From positions 62,001 through 126,000 of the forward strand of contig NZ_CP061317.1 of assembly GCF_018688355.1 (NCBI RefSeq): DNA of 64,000 bases, given 5' to 3'. This DNA comes from Polynucleobacter sp. AP-Elch-400A-B2. Lineage in GTDB: Bacteria; Pseudomonadota; Gammaproteobacteria; Burkholderiales; Burkholderiaceae. The notes below the pieces were generated by a model that made no database searches, was not told the origin of the DNA, and saw nothing but the letters and a program-made list of their open reading frames with translations. Made by a program: the position numbers and the translations under genes. Shown one piece after another: positions 27,927-37,001 of the stretch; the first letter of the stretch is position 1, and each line of letters starts with the position of its first letter.

Positions 27927-28793
27927 ATGAACAGTGGCCACGCCAACTCGGTGGATGTGAAGCAAAAAACCTCTAGCGGTGGCCATGGCGAAGTTGTCGT
28001 TTCTATTAAGGACGTCAACTTTTCTTATGCCCCTGGAGAGCGGCAAATTTTATCGGGACTCAATATGGAGTTCCGTCGCGGCCAAGTAGTTGCCGTCATG
28101 GGCGGCTCTGGTTGTGGCAAGACTACTATTTTGAGACTCATTGGCGGTCAGTTCACCGCGCAGTCTGGTCAAGTTGTATTCGAAGGCCATGACATTGGCA
28201 AAATGAATGGCGCTGAATTAATGGCCGCTCGTCGTCGCATGGGCATGCTTTTTCAGTTCGGCGCACTCTTTACAGACCTTAGTGTTTTTGAAAACGTCGC
28301 CTTTCCTTTGCGTGAGCACACTAATTTAAGTGAAGAGTTATTACGTTCTTTAGTACTCATGAAACTCAATGCAGTTGGTCTGCGTGGTGCACGCGATTTG
28401 ATGCCGGCGCAAATTTCTGGTGGTATGGCACGCCGTGTTGCTTTAGCAAGAGCGATTGCGCTTGATCCGCCCTTGATCATGTATGACGAGCCCTTTGCTG
28501 GCTTGGATCCGATTTCATTGGGGATTACTGCACGCTTGATTCGGGATTTGAATCAAGCTCTGGGTGCAACCAGTTTATTGGTTACACATGATGTAGAAGA
28601 AACTTTTGAAATTGCTGATTACGTGTATTTCATTGCCAATGGCCGCATTGGTGCTGAGGGAACGCCGGAAGAGTTAAGTCGCTCAACAGATCCTTTTGTG
28701 CGTCAGTTCTTAGATGCTTCGCCAGATGGCCCGGTACCGTTTCACTATCCAGGACAAAGTCTTGAAGAAGATTTTGGGGTGAGCCTTAAATGA
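27927..28793 (+). CDS. mlaF: Phospholipid transport ATP-binding protein MlaF
   Basis: MlaF is the ATPase of the inner-membrane MlaFEDB complex, which moves phospholipids between the membranes and keeps the outer leaflet lipid-asymmetric. The 288-residue protein has Walker A GGSGCGKTT (about 59-67), the ABC signature SGGMARRVALARA, Walker B LIMYDEPFAGLD and the His switch VTHDVEE. Its end overlaps mlaE by four bases. Confidence 0.96.
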   Translation: MNSGHANSVDVKQKTSSGGHGEVVVSIKDVNFSYAPGERQILSGLNMEFRRGQVVAVMGGSGCGKTTILRLIGGQFTAQSGQVVFEGHDIGKMNGAELMAARRRMGMLFQFGALFTDLSVFENVAFPLREHTNLSEELLRSLVLMKLNAVGLRGARDLMPAQISGGMARRVALARAIALDPPLIMYDEPFAGLDPISLGITARLIRDLNQALGATSLLVTHDVEETFEIADYVYFIANGRIGAEGTPEELSRSTDPFVRQFLDASPDGPVPFHYPGQSLEEDFGVSLK

Positions 28794-29587
28794 GTATGCT
28801 GCGTAAAACTATGGATCTCTTCGGTGATCTTGGATTTTTCATGCGTCGAAACTTAACCAGTCTTGGGCTTGCTGCACGCATGTTTGCCGCAGTGATTTGG
28901 CGCTCTGGTTTTTTATTAAAGAGACCTCGTTTAGTTTCCGACCAAATTTTATTTTTGGGTAATTACTCGTTTGTAATTATTGCGGTATCTGGTTTGTTTG
29001 TTGGTTTTGTTTTGGGTTTGCAGGGTTACTACACACTAAACCGTTATGGCTCCGAACAGGCTCTCGGTTTATTGGTTGCGTTATCACTTACCCGGGAGCT
29101 GGGTCCAGTGATAACTGCGCTCTTATTCGCTGGCCGTGCTGGTACATCACTTACCGCTGAGATCGGCTTAATGAAGGCCGGTGAACAGCTCAGTGCTATG
29201 GAAATGATGGCGGTAGATCCATTAAGCCGCGTGATCGCCCCACGACTATGGGCTGGGATTATTGCGATGCCGATTTTGGCGACGATCTTTACTGCTGTCG
29301 GCGTGATGGGTGGCTACTTTGTTGGGGTTCCCTTAATTGGGGTGGACTCCGGAGCCTTTTGGTCGCAGATGCAAGGCGGAGTGGATCTTTTCTCTGATAT
29401 TGGCAATGGCTTAATTAAAAGCCTGGTATTTGGTGTAGCAGTGACTTTTATTGCTCTGTATCAGGGTTATGAGGCAAAGCCTACGCCTGAGGGGGTATCG
29501 CAGGCAACTACTAGAACTGTAGTGATCTCTTCATTATCGGTTTTAGCATTAGATTTTTTGCTCACCGCGATGATGTTCTCGAATTAG
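28790..29587 (+). CDS. mlaE: Phospholipid ABC transporter permease MlaE
   Basis: The 265-residue integral membrane protein has the MlaE/permease pattern: about five to six membrane segments and the conserved block LTRELGPVITALLFAGRAGTSLTAEIG, followed by EQLSAMEMMAVDP. It pairs with MlaF (ATGA overlap at 28790) and MlaD (next gene). Confidence 0.96.
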   Translation: MSMLRKTMDLFGDLGFFMRRNLTSLGLAARMFAAVIWRSGFLLKRPRLVSDQILFLGNYSFVIIAVSGLFVGFVLGLQGYYTLNRYGSEQALGLLVALSLTRELGPVITALLFAGRAGTSLTAEIGLMKAGEQLSAMEMMAVDPLSRVIAPRLWAGIIAMPILATIFTAVGVMGGYFVGVPLIGVDSGAFWSQMQGGVDLFSDIGNGLIKSLVFGVAVTFIALYQGYEAKPTPEGVSQATTRTVVISSLSVLALDFLLTAMMFSN

Positions 29588-29608
29588 AAAGAATAAACTG
29601 GGACTCTT

Positions 29609-30091
29609 ATGAGAAAAAGTGTAATTGATATTTGGGTCGGAATCTTTGTAGCCATTGGTTTGCTGGCTGCATTGTTTCTTGCATTAAAGGTTGGCAATAT
29701 GAATGCTGTTTCATTTGCACCCACCTATAAAATTTCTGCGCGCTTTGACAATATCGGCGGACTGAAGCCACGTGCGCCAGTCAAAAGTGCGGGTGTAGTC
29801 GTTGGACGTATTGCGAATATCTCTTTTGATGACAAAACATACCAAGCAACTGTCACCATGACCATTGAGGATGCATATAAGTTTCCTAAAGATTCGTCTG
29901 CAAAGATTTTGACTTCAGGTTTATTGGGTGAGCAATACATCGGTCTTGAGGCCGGCGGCTCCGATGATATGTTGGCTGCTGGAGATAAGATCACTCAGAC
30001 TCAGTCCGCAGTAGTGCTAGAGAATCTCATTAGCCAGTTCTTGTATAACAAGGCTGCCGATAGTGGCCAAGATAAGGGCGCAGCAAAATAA
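29609..30091 (+). CDS. mlaD: MCE-domain lipid transport protein MlaD
   Basis: MlaD is anchored by one N-terminal helix (about residues 7-27) and carries one MCE domain (about 38-118, FDNIGGLKPRAPVKSAGVVVG). MCE hexamers form a lipid channel above MlaE. The 160-residue length fits. The stop codon overlaps the mlaA start by one base (TAATG at 30089-30093). Confidence 0.95.
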   Translation: MRKSVIDIWVGIFVAIGLLAALFLALKVGNMNAVSFAPTYKISARFDNIGGLKPRAPVKSAGVVVGRIANISFDDKTYQATVTMTIEDAYKFPKDSSAKILTSGLLGEQYIGLEAGGSDDMLAAGDKITQTQSAVVLENLISQFLYNKAADSGQDKGAAK

Positions 30092-30837
30092 TGTTCTTAC
30101 TAGTAAAGCTCAAGCGCATAGTGTTACTGGGCTTAGTTGGGGCCATGGTGGGTTGTGCCTCCATCCCTGCCGGAGTAGCACCTTCTCCGCAGGATCCTTG
30201 GGAGCCGTTTAATCGTTCTGTTTTTGAATTCAATGAAGGCTTAGATGCCTATTTGCTCAAGCCAGTAGTGGCTGGCTATCGTTTTGTCTTGCCAGAGTTT
30301 GTGCGTGACGGTATTTATAACTTTTTTAGTAATTACAGCGATATCTACACTGCATTGCAGAATCTTTTGCAGGGTAAGCCAGACTATGCATTTAGTGATC
30401 TGATGAGGGTGGTAGTCAACACCACCTTTGGTTTAGGTGGCTTAATTGATATGGCAACTCCAGGGGGGCTGCCAAAGCATAAGGAAGATTGGGGTCAAAC
30501 CTTCGGTGTTTGGGGTATTCCTTCGGGCCCTTATGTCGTTTTGCCGTTCTTTGGTCCGAGTAGCGTGCGCGATACTTTTGGTACGGCGGCGGATTTGGAG
30601 TCTGACTACCTATTTAGCTTTGTCAAAGATATTGGTCTGCGAAACAGTATTACTGGCTTGCGGGTGGTTAACGCACGTAATACCTACTATGAAGCAGGTG
30701 ACTTATTAGATGGGGCTGCAATCGACAAGTACAGTTTCATGCGAGATGCCTATATTCAGCGACGTGAGTATCAGATCAATGAAGGGCGTGAGGACGAGGA
30801 GACATTAATGCCCCCTTATCAGAATCCCTATGAATAA
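30091..30837 (+). CDS. mlaA: Outer-membrane lipoprotein MlaA (VacJ)
   Basis: MlaA sits in the outer membrane and removes misplaced phospholipids from the outer leaflet. The 248-residue protein has a lipoprotein signal peptide with AMVGC (C22 lipidated), then DPWEPFNRSVFEFNEGLD, PKHKEDWGQTFGVWGI and GPYVVLPFFGPSSVRD, all family blocks. In E. coli it is encoded apart from the mla operon; in betaproteobacteria it often lies within it, as here. Confidence 0.96.
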   Translation: MFLLVKLKRIVLLGLVGAMVGCASIPAGVAPSPQDPWEPFNRSVFEFNEGLDAYLLKPVVAGYRFVLPEFVRDGIYNFFSNYSDIYTALQNLLQGKPDYAFSDLMRVVVNTTFGLGGLIDMATPGGLPKHKEDWGQTFGVWGIPSGPYVVLPFFGPSSVRDTFGTAADLESDYLFSFVKDIGLRNSITGLRVVNARNTYYEAGDLLDGAAIDKYSFMRDAYIQRREYQINEGREDEETLMPPYQNPYE

Positions 30838-30910
30838 AGGCGCTCAAGCCTAGTTTAGTTTCCTTAAGGGGCTAAAATGAGTTCTAATGACCAGCCATAA
30901 TCGAGGACAC

Positions 30911-31558
30911 ATGAAAAGCCATCAAACTATTCAAAAATATTGCGCAGCATTGCTATCAGGCTTGTTTTTGTTTGCAGGCGGTGTTTTTGCTCAAGCGGTT
31001 GATCAGTCCACGCCAGATGGTCTGATTAAGACCGTGGTTTCTGATGTGATGGCTTCCGTTAAGTCTGATCCAGAAATTCAAAAAGGGAATATTCCACGCA
31101 TCGTAGATTTAGTAGAAAAGAAAATTGTTCCTTACACCGACATGCGCCGAACTACTGAAATGGCGATGGGTCCAAACTGGAAAAAAGCGACTCCAGAACA
31201 ACAGGCTCAATTAGTTTCTGAGTTTAAGAATTTACTGATTCGCACATACTCCGGTGCCCTAAGCCAACTGCGTGATCAAACAATTCAATTTAAGCCTTTG
31301 CGTGCAGCTCCAGACGACAAGGAGGTGGTTGTGAAGACTGTAGTCATCGGTCGCGGAGATCCAGTGCCGCTTGACTACCGCCTTGAAAAAACAGCCAATG
31401 GCTGGAGGGTTTACGACATGAACATCATGGGTGTTTGGCTGGTTGAGGCTTATCGCAATCAGTTTGCCAATCAAATCAGTCAGAATGGTGTTGAGGGGCT
31501 GGTGAAGTTCTTGCAGGATCGCAATAAACAGCTTGCTGCTGCCAAGCCGGCAAACTAA
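30911..31558 (+). CDS. mlaC: Periplasmic phospholipid-binding protein MlaC
   Basis: MlaC ferries phospholipids between MlaA and MlaD. From ATG 30911, which has GAGGA just upstream, the product has 215 residues with a signal peptide to about residue 27, and the body matches MlaC/Ttg2D (PYTDMRRTTEMAMGPNWKKA; NGWRVYDMNIMGVWLVEAYR). An upstream ATG at 30887 has no comparable site. It lies between mlaA and mlaB. Confidence 0.95.
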   Translation: MKSHQTIQKYCAALLSGLFLFAGGVFAQAVDQSTPDGLIKTVVSDVMASVKSDPEIQKGNIPRIVDLVEKKIVPYTDMRRTTEMAMGPNWKKATPEQQAQLVSEFKNLLIRTYSGALSQLRDQTIQFKPLRAAPDDKEVVVKTVVIGRGDPVPLDYRLEKTANGWRVYDMNIMGVWLVEAYRNQFANQISQNGVEGLVKFLQDRNKQLAAAKPAN

Positions 31559-31588
31559 AGATCAGATCAAGCGAAGATAAATAACAAG

Positions 31589-31849
31589 ATGCCATTTTTA
31601 TTGCCAGCTTCAGTAACACAAGACAATGTATTGCAGTTAGAGAAAGATGGCCTCTTAAATCTTGCAACATTAAGAAATATTGACTGCAGCAATCTTAAGG
31701 ATTTTGACTCTACCGTGCTAACAGTCTTATTAGCATGGCAGAAGAAATTGCAAGCCGATGGTCAGCAGATTGTTGTGCAAAATGCACCTGAAAAATTAAT
31801 CGTATTAGCCGGCGTATATGGTGTTGCCCAGTTGCTAGGTTTGTCATAG
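31589..31849 (+). CDS. mlaB: STAS-domain protein MlaB
   Basis: The 86-residue protein is a single STAS domain (DCSNLKDFDSTVLTVLLAWQK). MlaB binds MlaF and stabilises the transport complex. Location directly after mlaC and the STAS pattern support the assignment. The conserved acidic-serine region of STAS is present as DFDST, so the typical Ser/Thr is conserved. Confidence 0.9.
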   Translation: MPFLLPASVTQDNVLQLEKDGLLNLATLRNIDCSNLKDFDSTVLTVLLAWQKKLQADGQQIVVQNAPEKLIVLAGVYGVAQLLGLS

Positions 31850-31850
31850 T

Positions 31851-32603
31851 ATGCACGCCGCAATATCAATTAAAAACGTATCCAAAAATTATGGCGCACT
31901 ACAGGCGCTAGATGATGTTTCTTTATCCATCGAACCAGGTGAGTTCTTTGGCCTGTTGGGCCCCAATGGTGCAGGCAAGACAACACTCATATCGATATTG
32001 GCGGGTTTAGTTACTGCAGATGGCGGTCACGCTGCAATCATGGGGGCGGATGTTCAAAGTCAATTCCGTGATGCTCGCCGGATGCTGGGTGTCGTGCCGC
32101 AGGAGTTGGTATTCGACCCATTCTTTACTGTTAGAGAAACGCTGCAATTTCAGTCTGGTTATTTTGGTATCCGCAATAACGATGCGTGGATTGATGAGAT
32201 CATGGCCAACTTAGATCTCACTGGTAAAGCGGATAGCAATATGCGCTCCTTATCTGGCGGCATGAAGCGCCGAGTATTGGTGGCGCAGGCCTTAGTTCAT
32301 AGGCCGCCAGTCATTATCTTGGATGAGCCTACTGCTGGAGTTGACGTGGAGTTGCGCCAATCCCTTTGGCAATTTATTAGTCGTCTAAATCAAGATGGTC
32401 ACACCATTGTTTTAACTACCCATTACCTTGAAGAGGCTGAGGCATTGTGTCAGCGCATTGCCATGCTCAAGCAAGGCAAGATTGTTGCTTTGGATACAAC
32501 CTCGAATTTATTGAGTCAATACGGCTCAGTTAAAAAAGACGGTGAGGGCAAAACAGATCTCGAAGATGTGTTTGTCAACATCATGTCGGGAGGTGCTCGA
32601 TGA
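31851..32603 (+). CDS. ABC transporter ATP-binding protein (ABC-2 exporter type)
   Basis: The 250-residue ATPase has Walker A GPNGAGKTT (about residues 38-46), signature SGGMKRRVLVAQA, Walker B VIILDEPTAGVD and the switch LTTHYLEEAE. It resembles the YadG/CcmA-type exporters. It follows mlaB by one base and overlaps the permease gene by four bases. The substrate is unknown; its placement within this operon hints at envelope material but does not prove it. Confidence 0.9.
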   Translation: MHAAISIKNVSKNYGALQALDDVSLSIEPGEFFGLLGPNGAGKTTLISILAGLVTADGGHAAIMGADVQSQFRDARRMLGVVPQELVFDPFFTVRETLQFQSGYFGIRNNDAWIDEIMANLDLTGKADSNMRSLSGGMKRRVLVAQALVHRPPVIILDEPTAGVDVELRQSLWQFISRLNQDGHTIVLTTHYLEEAEALCQRIAMLKQGKIVALDTTSNLLSQYGSVKKDGEGKTDLEDVFVNIMSGGAR

Positions 32604-33388
32604 AGCCTATTTTAAATAAACTGCCAATTTCCTATGGCAGCGGTTTCCCAACCTTGCTCCGAAAAGAAATCAAACGTTTTTATAAGGTGGCGTTCCAGAC
32701 AGTTGCCGCGCCAGTCCTTACTGCTGTTCTGTATTTAATGATCTTCGGACATGTGCTCGAAGGTAAAGAGGTATACGGTCGCTTGAATTACACGGCCTTC
32801 CTGATTCCAGGTTTAGTCATGATGAGCGTATTGCAGAACGCTTTTGCAAACACTTCTTCATCACTCATTCAGTCAAAGGTGACTGGTAACCTTGTCTTTG
32901 TTTTGCTAGCTCCCTTTAGTCATTTGGAGTTTTATGCTGCCTATGTCTTGGCTGCTGTGTTTCGTGGAATTGTTGTTGGCGCCGGCGTATTGCTGATTAC
33001 CGCTTGGTTTGCCATGCCATCTTTTGAATATCCCCTATGGATCATGGTATTCGCTTTGTTGGGAGCCGCAATTTTAGGAAGCATGGGTTTAATTGCGGGT
33101 ATCTGGGCTGATAAGTACGATCAATTAGCAGCTTTTCAGAATTTCATCATCATGCCAGCGACGATGCTGTCAGGCGTGTTTTATTCGATTCATTCTTTGC
33201 CAGCAGCGTGGCAAGTGGTGTCGCACTTCAATCCATTCTTCTACATGATCGACGGTTTCCGTTACGGCTTCTTTGGAGTGTCAGACATATCCCCGTGGAA
33301 TAGTTTGGCAATTGTTACCTGCTTCTTTATCGCAGTATCAGCAATTGCTTTGCGTTTACTGCAAAAAGGTTACAAGCTGAGAAGCTAA
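32600..33388 (+). CDS. ABC-2 type transporter permease
   Basis: The 262-residue protein has six predicted membrane segments and the ABC-2 membrane pattern (FLIPGLVMMSVLQNAFANTSSS; MPATMLSGVFYSIHSLP; FNPFFYMIDGFRYGFFG), similar to YadH. It overlaps the ATPase gene by ATGA. The pair likely forms an exporter; the cargo cannot be told from sequence. Confidence 0.9.
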   Translation: MKPILNKLPISYGSGFPTLLRKEIKRFYKVAFQTVAAPVLTAVLYLMIFGHVLEGKEVYGRLNYTAFLIPGLVMMSVLQNAFANTSSSLIQSKVTGNLVFVLLAPFSHLEFYAAYVLAAVFRGIVVGAGVLLITAWFAMPSFEYPLWIMVFALLGAAILGSMGLIAGIWADKYDQLAAFQNFIIMPATMLSGVFYSIHSLPAAWQVVSHFNPFFYMIDGFRYGFFGVSDISPWNSLAIVTCFFIAVSAIALRLLQKGYKLRS

Positions 33389-33453
33389 GTGCGTAAAGCC
33401 TGCTTCAAAATTAATATTTAAGAAATTCAGAAATTAGAAATCAGGAGATTGTG

Positions 33454-33702
33454 ATGTTCCCAACCCCAGAACAAATTGAAGGCTATATTCAGCAAGGCCT
33501 CTCATGCACCCACGTTAAGGTTGAGGGTGATGGCCAGCATTTTTTTGCCACGATTGTGAGTCCAGACTTTGAAGGCAAGCGCTTGATTCAGCGTCATCAA
33601 TTGGTCTATGGCGCTATGGGTGACCGTATGAAGGCGGAGGTGCATGCTTTATCAATTAAAGCATTTACTCCTGAAGAGTTCGCACAAAACACCCCAACTT
33701 AA
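33454..33702 (+). CDS. BolA-family protein (IbaG-like)
   Basis: The 82-residue protein is the short, YrbA/IbaG-type BolA (EQIEGYIQQGLSCTHVKVEGDGQHFFATIVSPDF...; RHQLVYGAMGDRMK...HALSIKAFTPEEF). In E. coli IbaG pairs with monothiol glutaredoxins such as GrxD, also encoded in this window. ATG 33454 follows AGGAGA; GTG 33451 is also possible. murA follows, the same neighbour as in E. coli. Confidence 0.88.
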   Translation: MFPTPEQIEGYIQQGLSCTHVKVEGDGQHFFATIVSPDFEGKRLIQRHQLVYGAMGDRMKAEVHALSIKAFTPEEFAQNTPT

Positions 33703-33735
33703 AATACGACATTAGCTTTTTACTGGAATAGATTC

Positions 33736-35010
33736 ATGGATAAATTACGAATGGTTGGCGGCACCCCATTGAAGGGTGAGGTGCTGATTGCTGGTGCCAA
33801 GAATGCTGCGTTACCAATTTTGTGTGCGTGCTTGCTAACGGATCAACCCATTACTTTACGTAATGTTCCGGACTTGCAGGATGTACGGACCATGCTCAAG
33901 CTCTTGCAAGAAATTGGAGTAACCGTAACTTTCCCGGATGCGAATGATCGCAATTGCGTAGTACTCACTGCGGCCAATATTAAGAGCTCTGAAGCAACTT
34001 ATGAGATGGTCAAAACGATGCGTGCCTCGATTTTGGTTCTGGGCCCATTGCTTGCCAGAATGCATAGTGCTAAGGTTTCTTTGCCAGGCGGTTGCGCTAT
34101 TGGCGCACGTCCAGTGGATCAGCACATCAAGGGCTTGAAAGCTATGGGCGCCACTATCAAGATTAAGAGTGGTTATATTCAGGCGGAAACTAAATCTGCT
34201 ACGGGTCGTCTACAAGGCGCTTCCATCTTGACCGACATGATCACCGTAACCGGTACAGAGAATTTATTGATGGCCGCTACTTTGGCCTCAGGCACAACAA
34301 TATTGGAGAATGCAGCACGCGAGCCTGAAGTAGGGGACTTGGCGGAGTTGCTCGTCAAAATGGGCGCGAAGATTACCGGTATCGGTAGTGATCGCTTAGT
34401 CATCGAAGGTGTTGAAAAGCTCCACAGTGCCGAACATGCGGTGATTGCTGACCGGATTGAGGCGGGCACATTCTTGTGCGCAGTGGCTGCTGCTGGTGGT
34501 GAGGTGCTGGTGAAGCGCTGCCGTCCAGACACATTAGATGCGGTGATCGTCAAACTCAAAGAAGCTGGTTTAGAAATGGAAGTCGGTCCTGACTGGATCA
34601 AGGCCTCGATGACGGGTCGCCCTAAGGCAGTCAGCTTCCGTACCTCTGAATATCCAGCCTTCCCGACCGATATGCAGGCCCAACTCATGGCAGTCAATGC
34701 GATTGCAGAGGGTAACGCCACTATTACTGAGACCATCTTTGAAAACCGCTTCATGCACGTTCAAGAGATGAACCGCCTCGGTGCAGATATTGCAATTGAG
34801 GGTAATACGGCAATTGCCCAGGGTGTTGAGAAGCTTTCTGGGGCTATCGTGATGGCTACCGATTTGCGTGCTTCCGCCAGTCTAGTGATTGCTGGGTTGG
34901 CTGCCCAAGGCGAAACTCAGGTTGACCGGATTTATCACCTAGATCGTGGATATGACCGCATGGAGCAAAAGTTGACCCTCTTAGGTGCCAACATTCAGCG
35001 GATCAAGTAA
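33736..35010 (+). CDS. murA: UDP-N-acetylglucosamine 1-carboxyvinyltransferase
   Basis: MurA adds enolpyruvate to UDP-GlcNAc, the first committed step of peptidoglycan synthesis. The 424-residue enzyme has the catalytic cysteine C120 in LPGGCAIGARPVDQH, so it should be fosfomycin-sensitive, and the conserved AGAKNAALPI near residue 19. It is directly before hisG, as in most Burkholderiales. Confidence 0.98.
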   Translation: MDKLRMVGGTPLKGEVLIAGAKNAALPILCACLLTDQPITLRNVPDLQDVRTMLKLLQEIGVTVTFPDANDRNCVVLTAANIKSSEATYEMVKTMRASILVLGPLLARMHSAKVSLPGGCAIGARPVDQHIKGLKAMGATIKIKSGYIQAETKSATGRLQGASILTDMITVTGTENLLMAATLASGTTILENAAREPEVGDLAELLVKMGAKITGIGSDRLVIEGVEKLHSAEHAVIADRIEAGTFLCAVAAAGGEVLVKRCRPDTLDAVIVKLKEAGLEMEVGPDWIKASMTGRPKAVSFRTSEYPAFPTDMQAQLMAVNAIAEGNATITETIFENRFMHVQEMNRLGADIAIEGNTAIAQGVEKLSGAIVMATDLRASASLVIAGLAAQGETQVDRIYHLDRGYDRMEQKLTLLGANIQRIK

Positions 35011-35030
35011 GCCTGATGGATAATTAGTCC

Positions 35031-35657
35031 ATGAAGTTAACTTTAGCCCTCTCGAAGGGGCGCATCTTCGAAGAAACCGCTGAGATCTTATCTAAGATCG
35101 GTATTCGTCCGCTTGAGGATCCAGAAAAGTCACGCAAACTCATTATTGAGACCTCCAATCCTGATGTCCGCCTGATTATTGTGCGCGCTTCAGATGTGCC
35201 GACCTACGTTCAGTTTGGCGGAGCCGATTTTGGAGTTGCTGGTCTTGATGTCTTAATGGAAAACGGCACCGATGGCCTATATGTTCCTTTTGATCTAAAT
35301 ATCGCTAAATGTCGTATGTCAGTTGCCGTCAAAGAAGGCTTTGATTACGCCGCTGCGGTAAAGCAAGGCTCCCGTCTGAAAGTCGCAACAAAGTATGTGA
35401 ACTGCGCACGCGAGCACTTTGCGAACAAAGGTGTTCACATCGATACGATTCACCTCTATGGCTCGATGGAGCTAGCTCCATTGGTTGGTCTGGCAGATGC
35501 GATTGTGGATTTGGTATCCACCGGTAATACCTTGCGCGCTAACGGCTTAGTTGAGGTTGAGCCCATCGCCGATATCAGTGCACGCTTAGTAGTTAATCAA
35601 GCGTCTTATAAACGTAAGCGTACTCAGCTCCAGCCATTCTTTGAGTTGCTGAAGTAA
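35031..35657 (+). CDS. hisG: ATP phosphoribosyltransferase, short form
   Basis: HisG catalyses the first step of histidine synthesis, joining ATP and PRPP. This 208-residue product is the short form, lacking the C-terminal regulatory domain, so it should need the HisZ partner, which is not in this window. Motifs LALSKGRIFEET and the PRPP loop DLVSTGNTLRANGL are present. Confidence 0.97.
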   Translation: MKLTLALSKGRIFEETAEILSKIGIRPLEDPEKSRKLIIETSNPDVRLIIVRASDVPTYVQFGGADFGVAGLDVLMENGTDGLYVPFDLNIAKCRMSVAVKEGFDYAAAVKQGSRLKVATKYVNCAREHFANKGVHIDTIHLYGSMELAPLVGLADAIVDLVSTGNTLRANGLVEVEPIADISARLVVNQASYKRKRTQLQPFFELLK

Positions 35658-35669
35658 AGAATCAATCCC

Positions 35670-36992
35670 ATGTCAGCAGAAATCAAAGTAAAACGCCTTA
35701 ATAGCAAAGATGCTGGGTTCAAAGAAACTCTACTATCCAGCCTTTCTTTGCCGATGGCGGATGATGAGGCTATTGATGCTGCAGTAATAAAAATTCTGGC
35801 GCAAGTCAAAAATGAGGGTGATGCCGCCGTACTCTCTTTTACCAAACAGTTCGATCGCTTAAATGTTGCTAGTGTTACCGAGTTAGAGGTTTCTAAAGAT
35901 GAGTTAAAGAAGGCTTATCAAGGTTTATTAGCTGAGCAAAAAAATGCTCTGGATATTGCTGCGCAAAGAGTGCGCGCGTATCACGAGAAGCAAAAGATTG
36001 AAGTGGGTTGTCACTCTTGGGAGTATGAAGAGGCGGACGGCACGCGCTTAGGTCAAAAAGTCACCGCCTTAGATCGCGTCGGAATTTATGTGCCTGGTGG
36101 TAAAGCTGCCTATCCATCTTCAGTTCTAATGAACGCGATTCCCGCAAAAGTTGCTGGTGTCAAAGAAGTCATCATGGTGGTACCTACTCCAGATGGTGCT
36201 CGCAACCCTTTAGTCTTGGCTGCTGCTTATTTATCCAAGGTTGATCGCGTCTTTACGATTGGTGGCGCACAAGCAGTTGGCGCCTTAGCTTATGGCACAC
36301 AGACCATTCCTGCGGTCGACAAAATTGTTGGTCCTGGCAATGCGTATGTAGCAGCCGCTAAGCGCAGGGTATTTGGCACTGTTGGCATCGACATGATTGC
36401 CGGCCCATCAGAAATTTTAGTGCTCTGCGATGGCTCTAGTAACCCCGATTGGATTGCAATGGATTTATTTTCTCAAGCCGAACACGATGAGTTAGCGCAA
36501 TCTATTTTGCTTTGTCCAGATGACCAATTTATTGAGCAAGTGCAAGCAAGTATTAATAAGTTATTGCCAGAGATGCCCAGAAAGAACGTGATTGAGATAT
36601 CGCTTACCAATCGCGCTTTATTGATTCAGGTGAAAGATATGGGTGAGGCTTGTGAGATTGCCAATGCCATTGCCGCTGAGCATTTAGAGATTTGCGCTGC
36701 TGAGCCACGCAAGTGGGCTGAGTTAATTCGACATGCTGGCGCTATCTTTATGGGCAATTACACCAGCGAATCTTTGGGTGATTATTGCGCAGGCCCCAAT
36801 CACGTTTTACCAACAGCACGTACTGCACGCTTCTCTTCACCATTGGGTGTGTATGACTTCATTAAGCGCTCGAGCATGATTGAAGTAAGTGAAGCAGGAG
36901 CTCAAACCTTAGGTGCTGTAGCTAGTACTCTCGCGCATGGCGAAGGCTTAACAGCTCATGCCCGCGCTGCTGAAATGCGTCTCAAGAAATAG
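35670..36992 (+). CDS. hisD: Histidinol dehydrogenase
   Basis: HisD oxidises histidinol to histidine with two NAD, zinc-dependent. The 440-residue enzyme has the family blocks GIYVPGGKAAYPSSVLMN, MIAGPSEILV, the zinc/active-site region DLFSQAEHDE and GPNHVLPT. It is 12 bases after hisG. hisC follows in opposite orientation, nine bases away tail to tail. Confidence 0.98.
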   Translation: MSAEIKVKRLNSKDAGFKETLLSSLSLPMADDEAIDAAVIKILAQVKNEGDAAVLSFTKQFDRLNVASVTELEVSKDELKKAYQGLLAEQKNALDIAAQRVRAYHEKQKIEVGCHSWEYEEADGTRLGQKVTALDRVGIYVPGGKAAYPSSVLMNAIPAKVAGVKEVIMVVPTPDGARNPLVLAAAYLSKVDRVFTIGGAQAVGALAYGTQTIPAVDKIVGPGNAYVAAAKRRVFGTVGIDMIAGPSEILVLCDGSSNPDWIAMDLFSQAEHDELAQSILLCPDDQFIEQVQASINKLLPEMPRKNVIEISLTNRALLIQVKDMGEACEIANAIAAEHLEICAAEPRKWAELIRHAGAIFMGNYTSESLGDYCAGPNHVLPTARTARFSSPLGVYDFIKRSSMIEVSEAGAQTLGAVASTLAHGEGLTAHARAAEMRLKK

Positions 36993-37001
36993 ATTTAAGC
37001 G

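Noticed and set aside
34179..34754. 191-codon minus-strand frame inside murA
   Set aside because: It is antisense to intact murA, is Ser/Ala-rich and has no motif; it reflects codon bias of the real gene.
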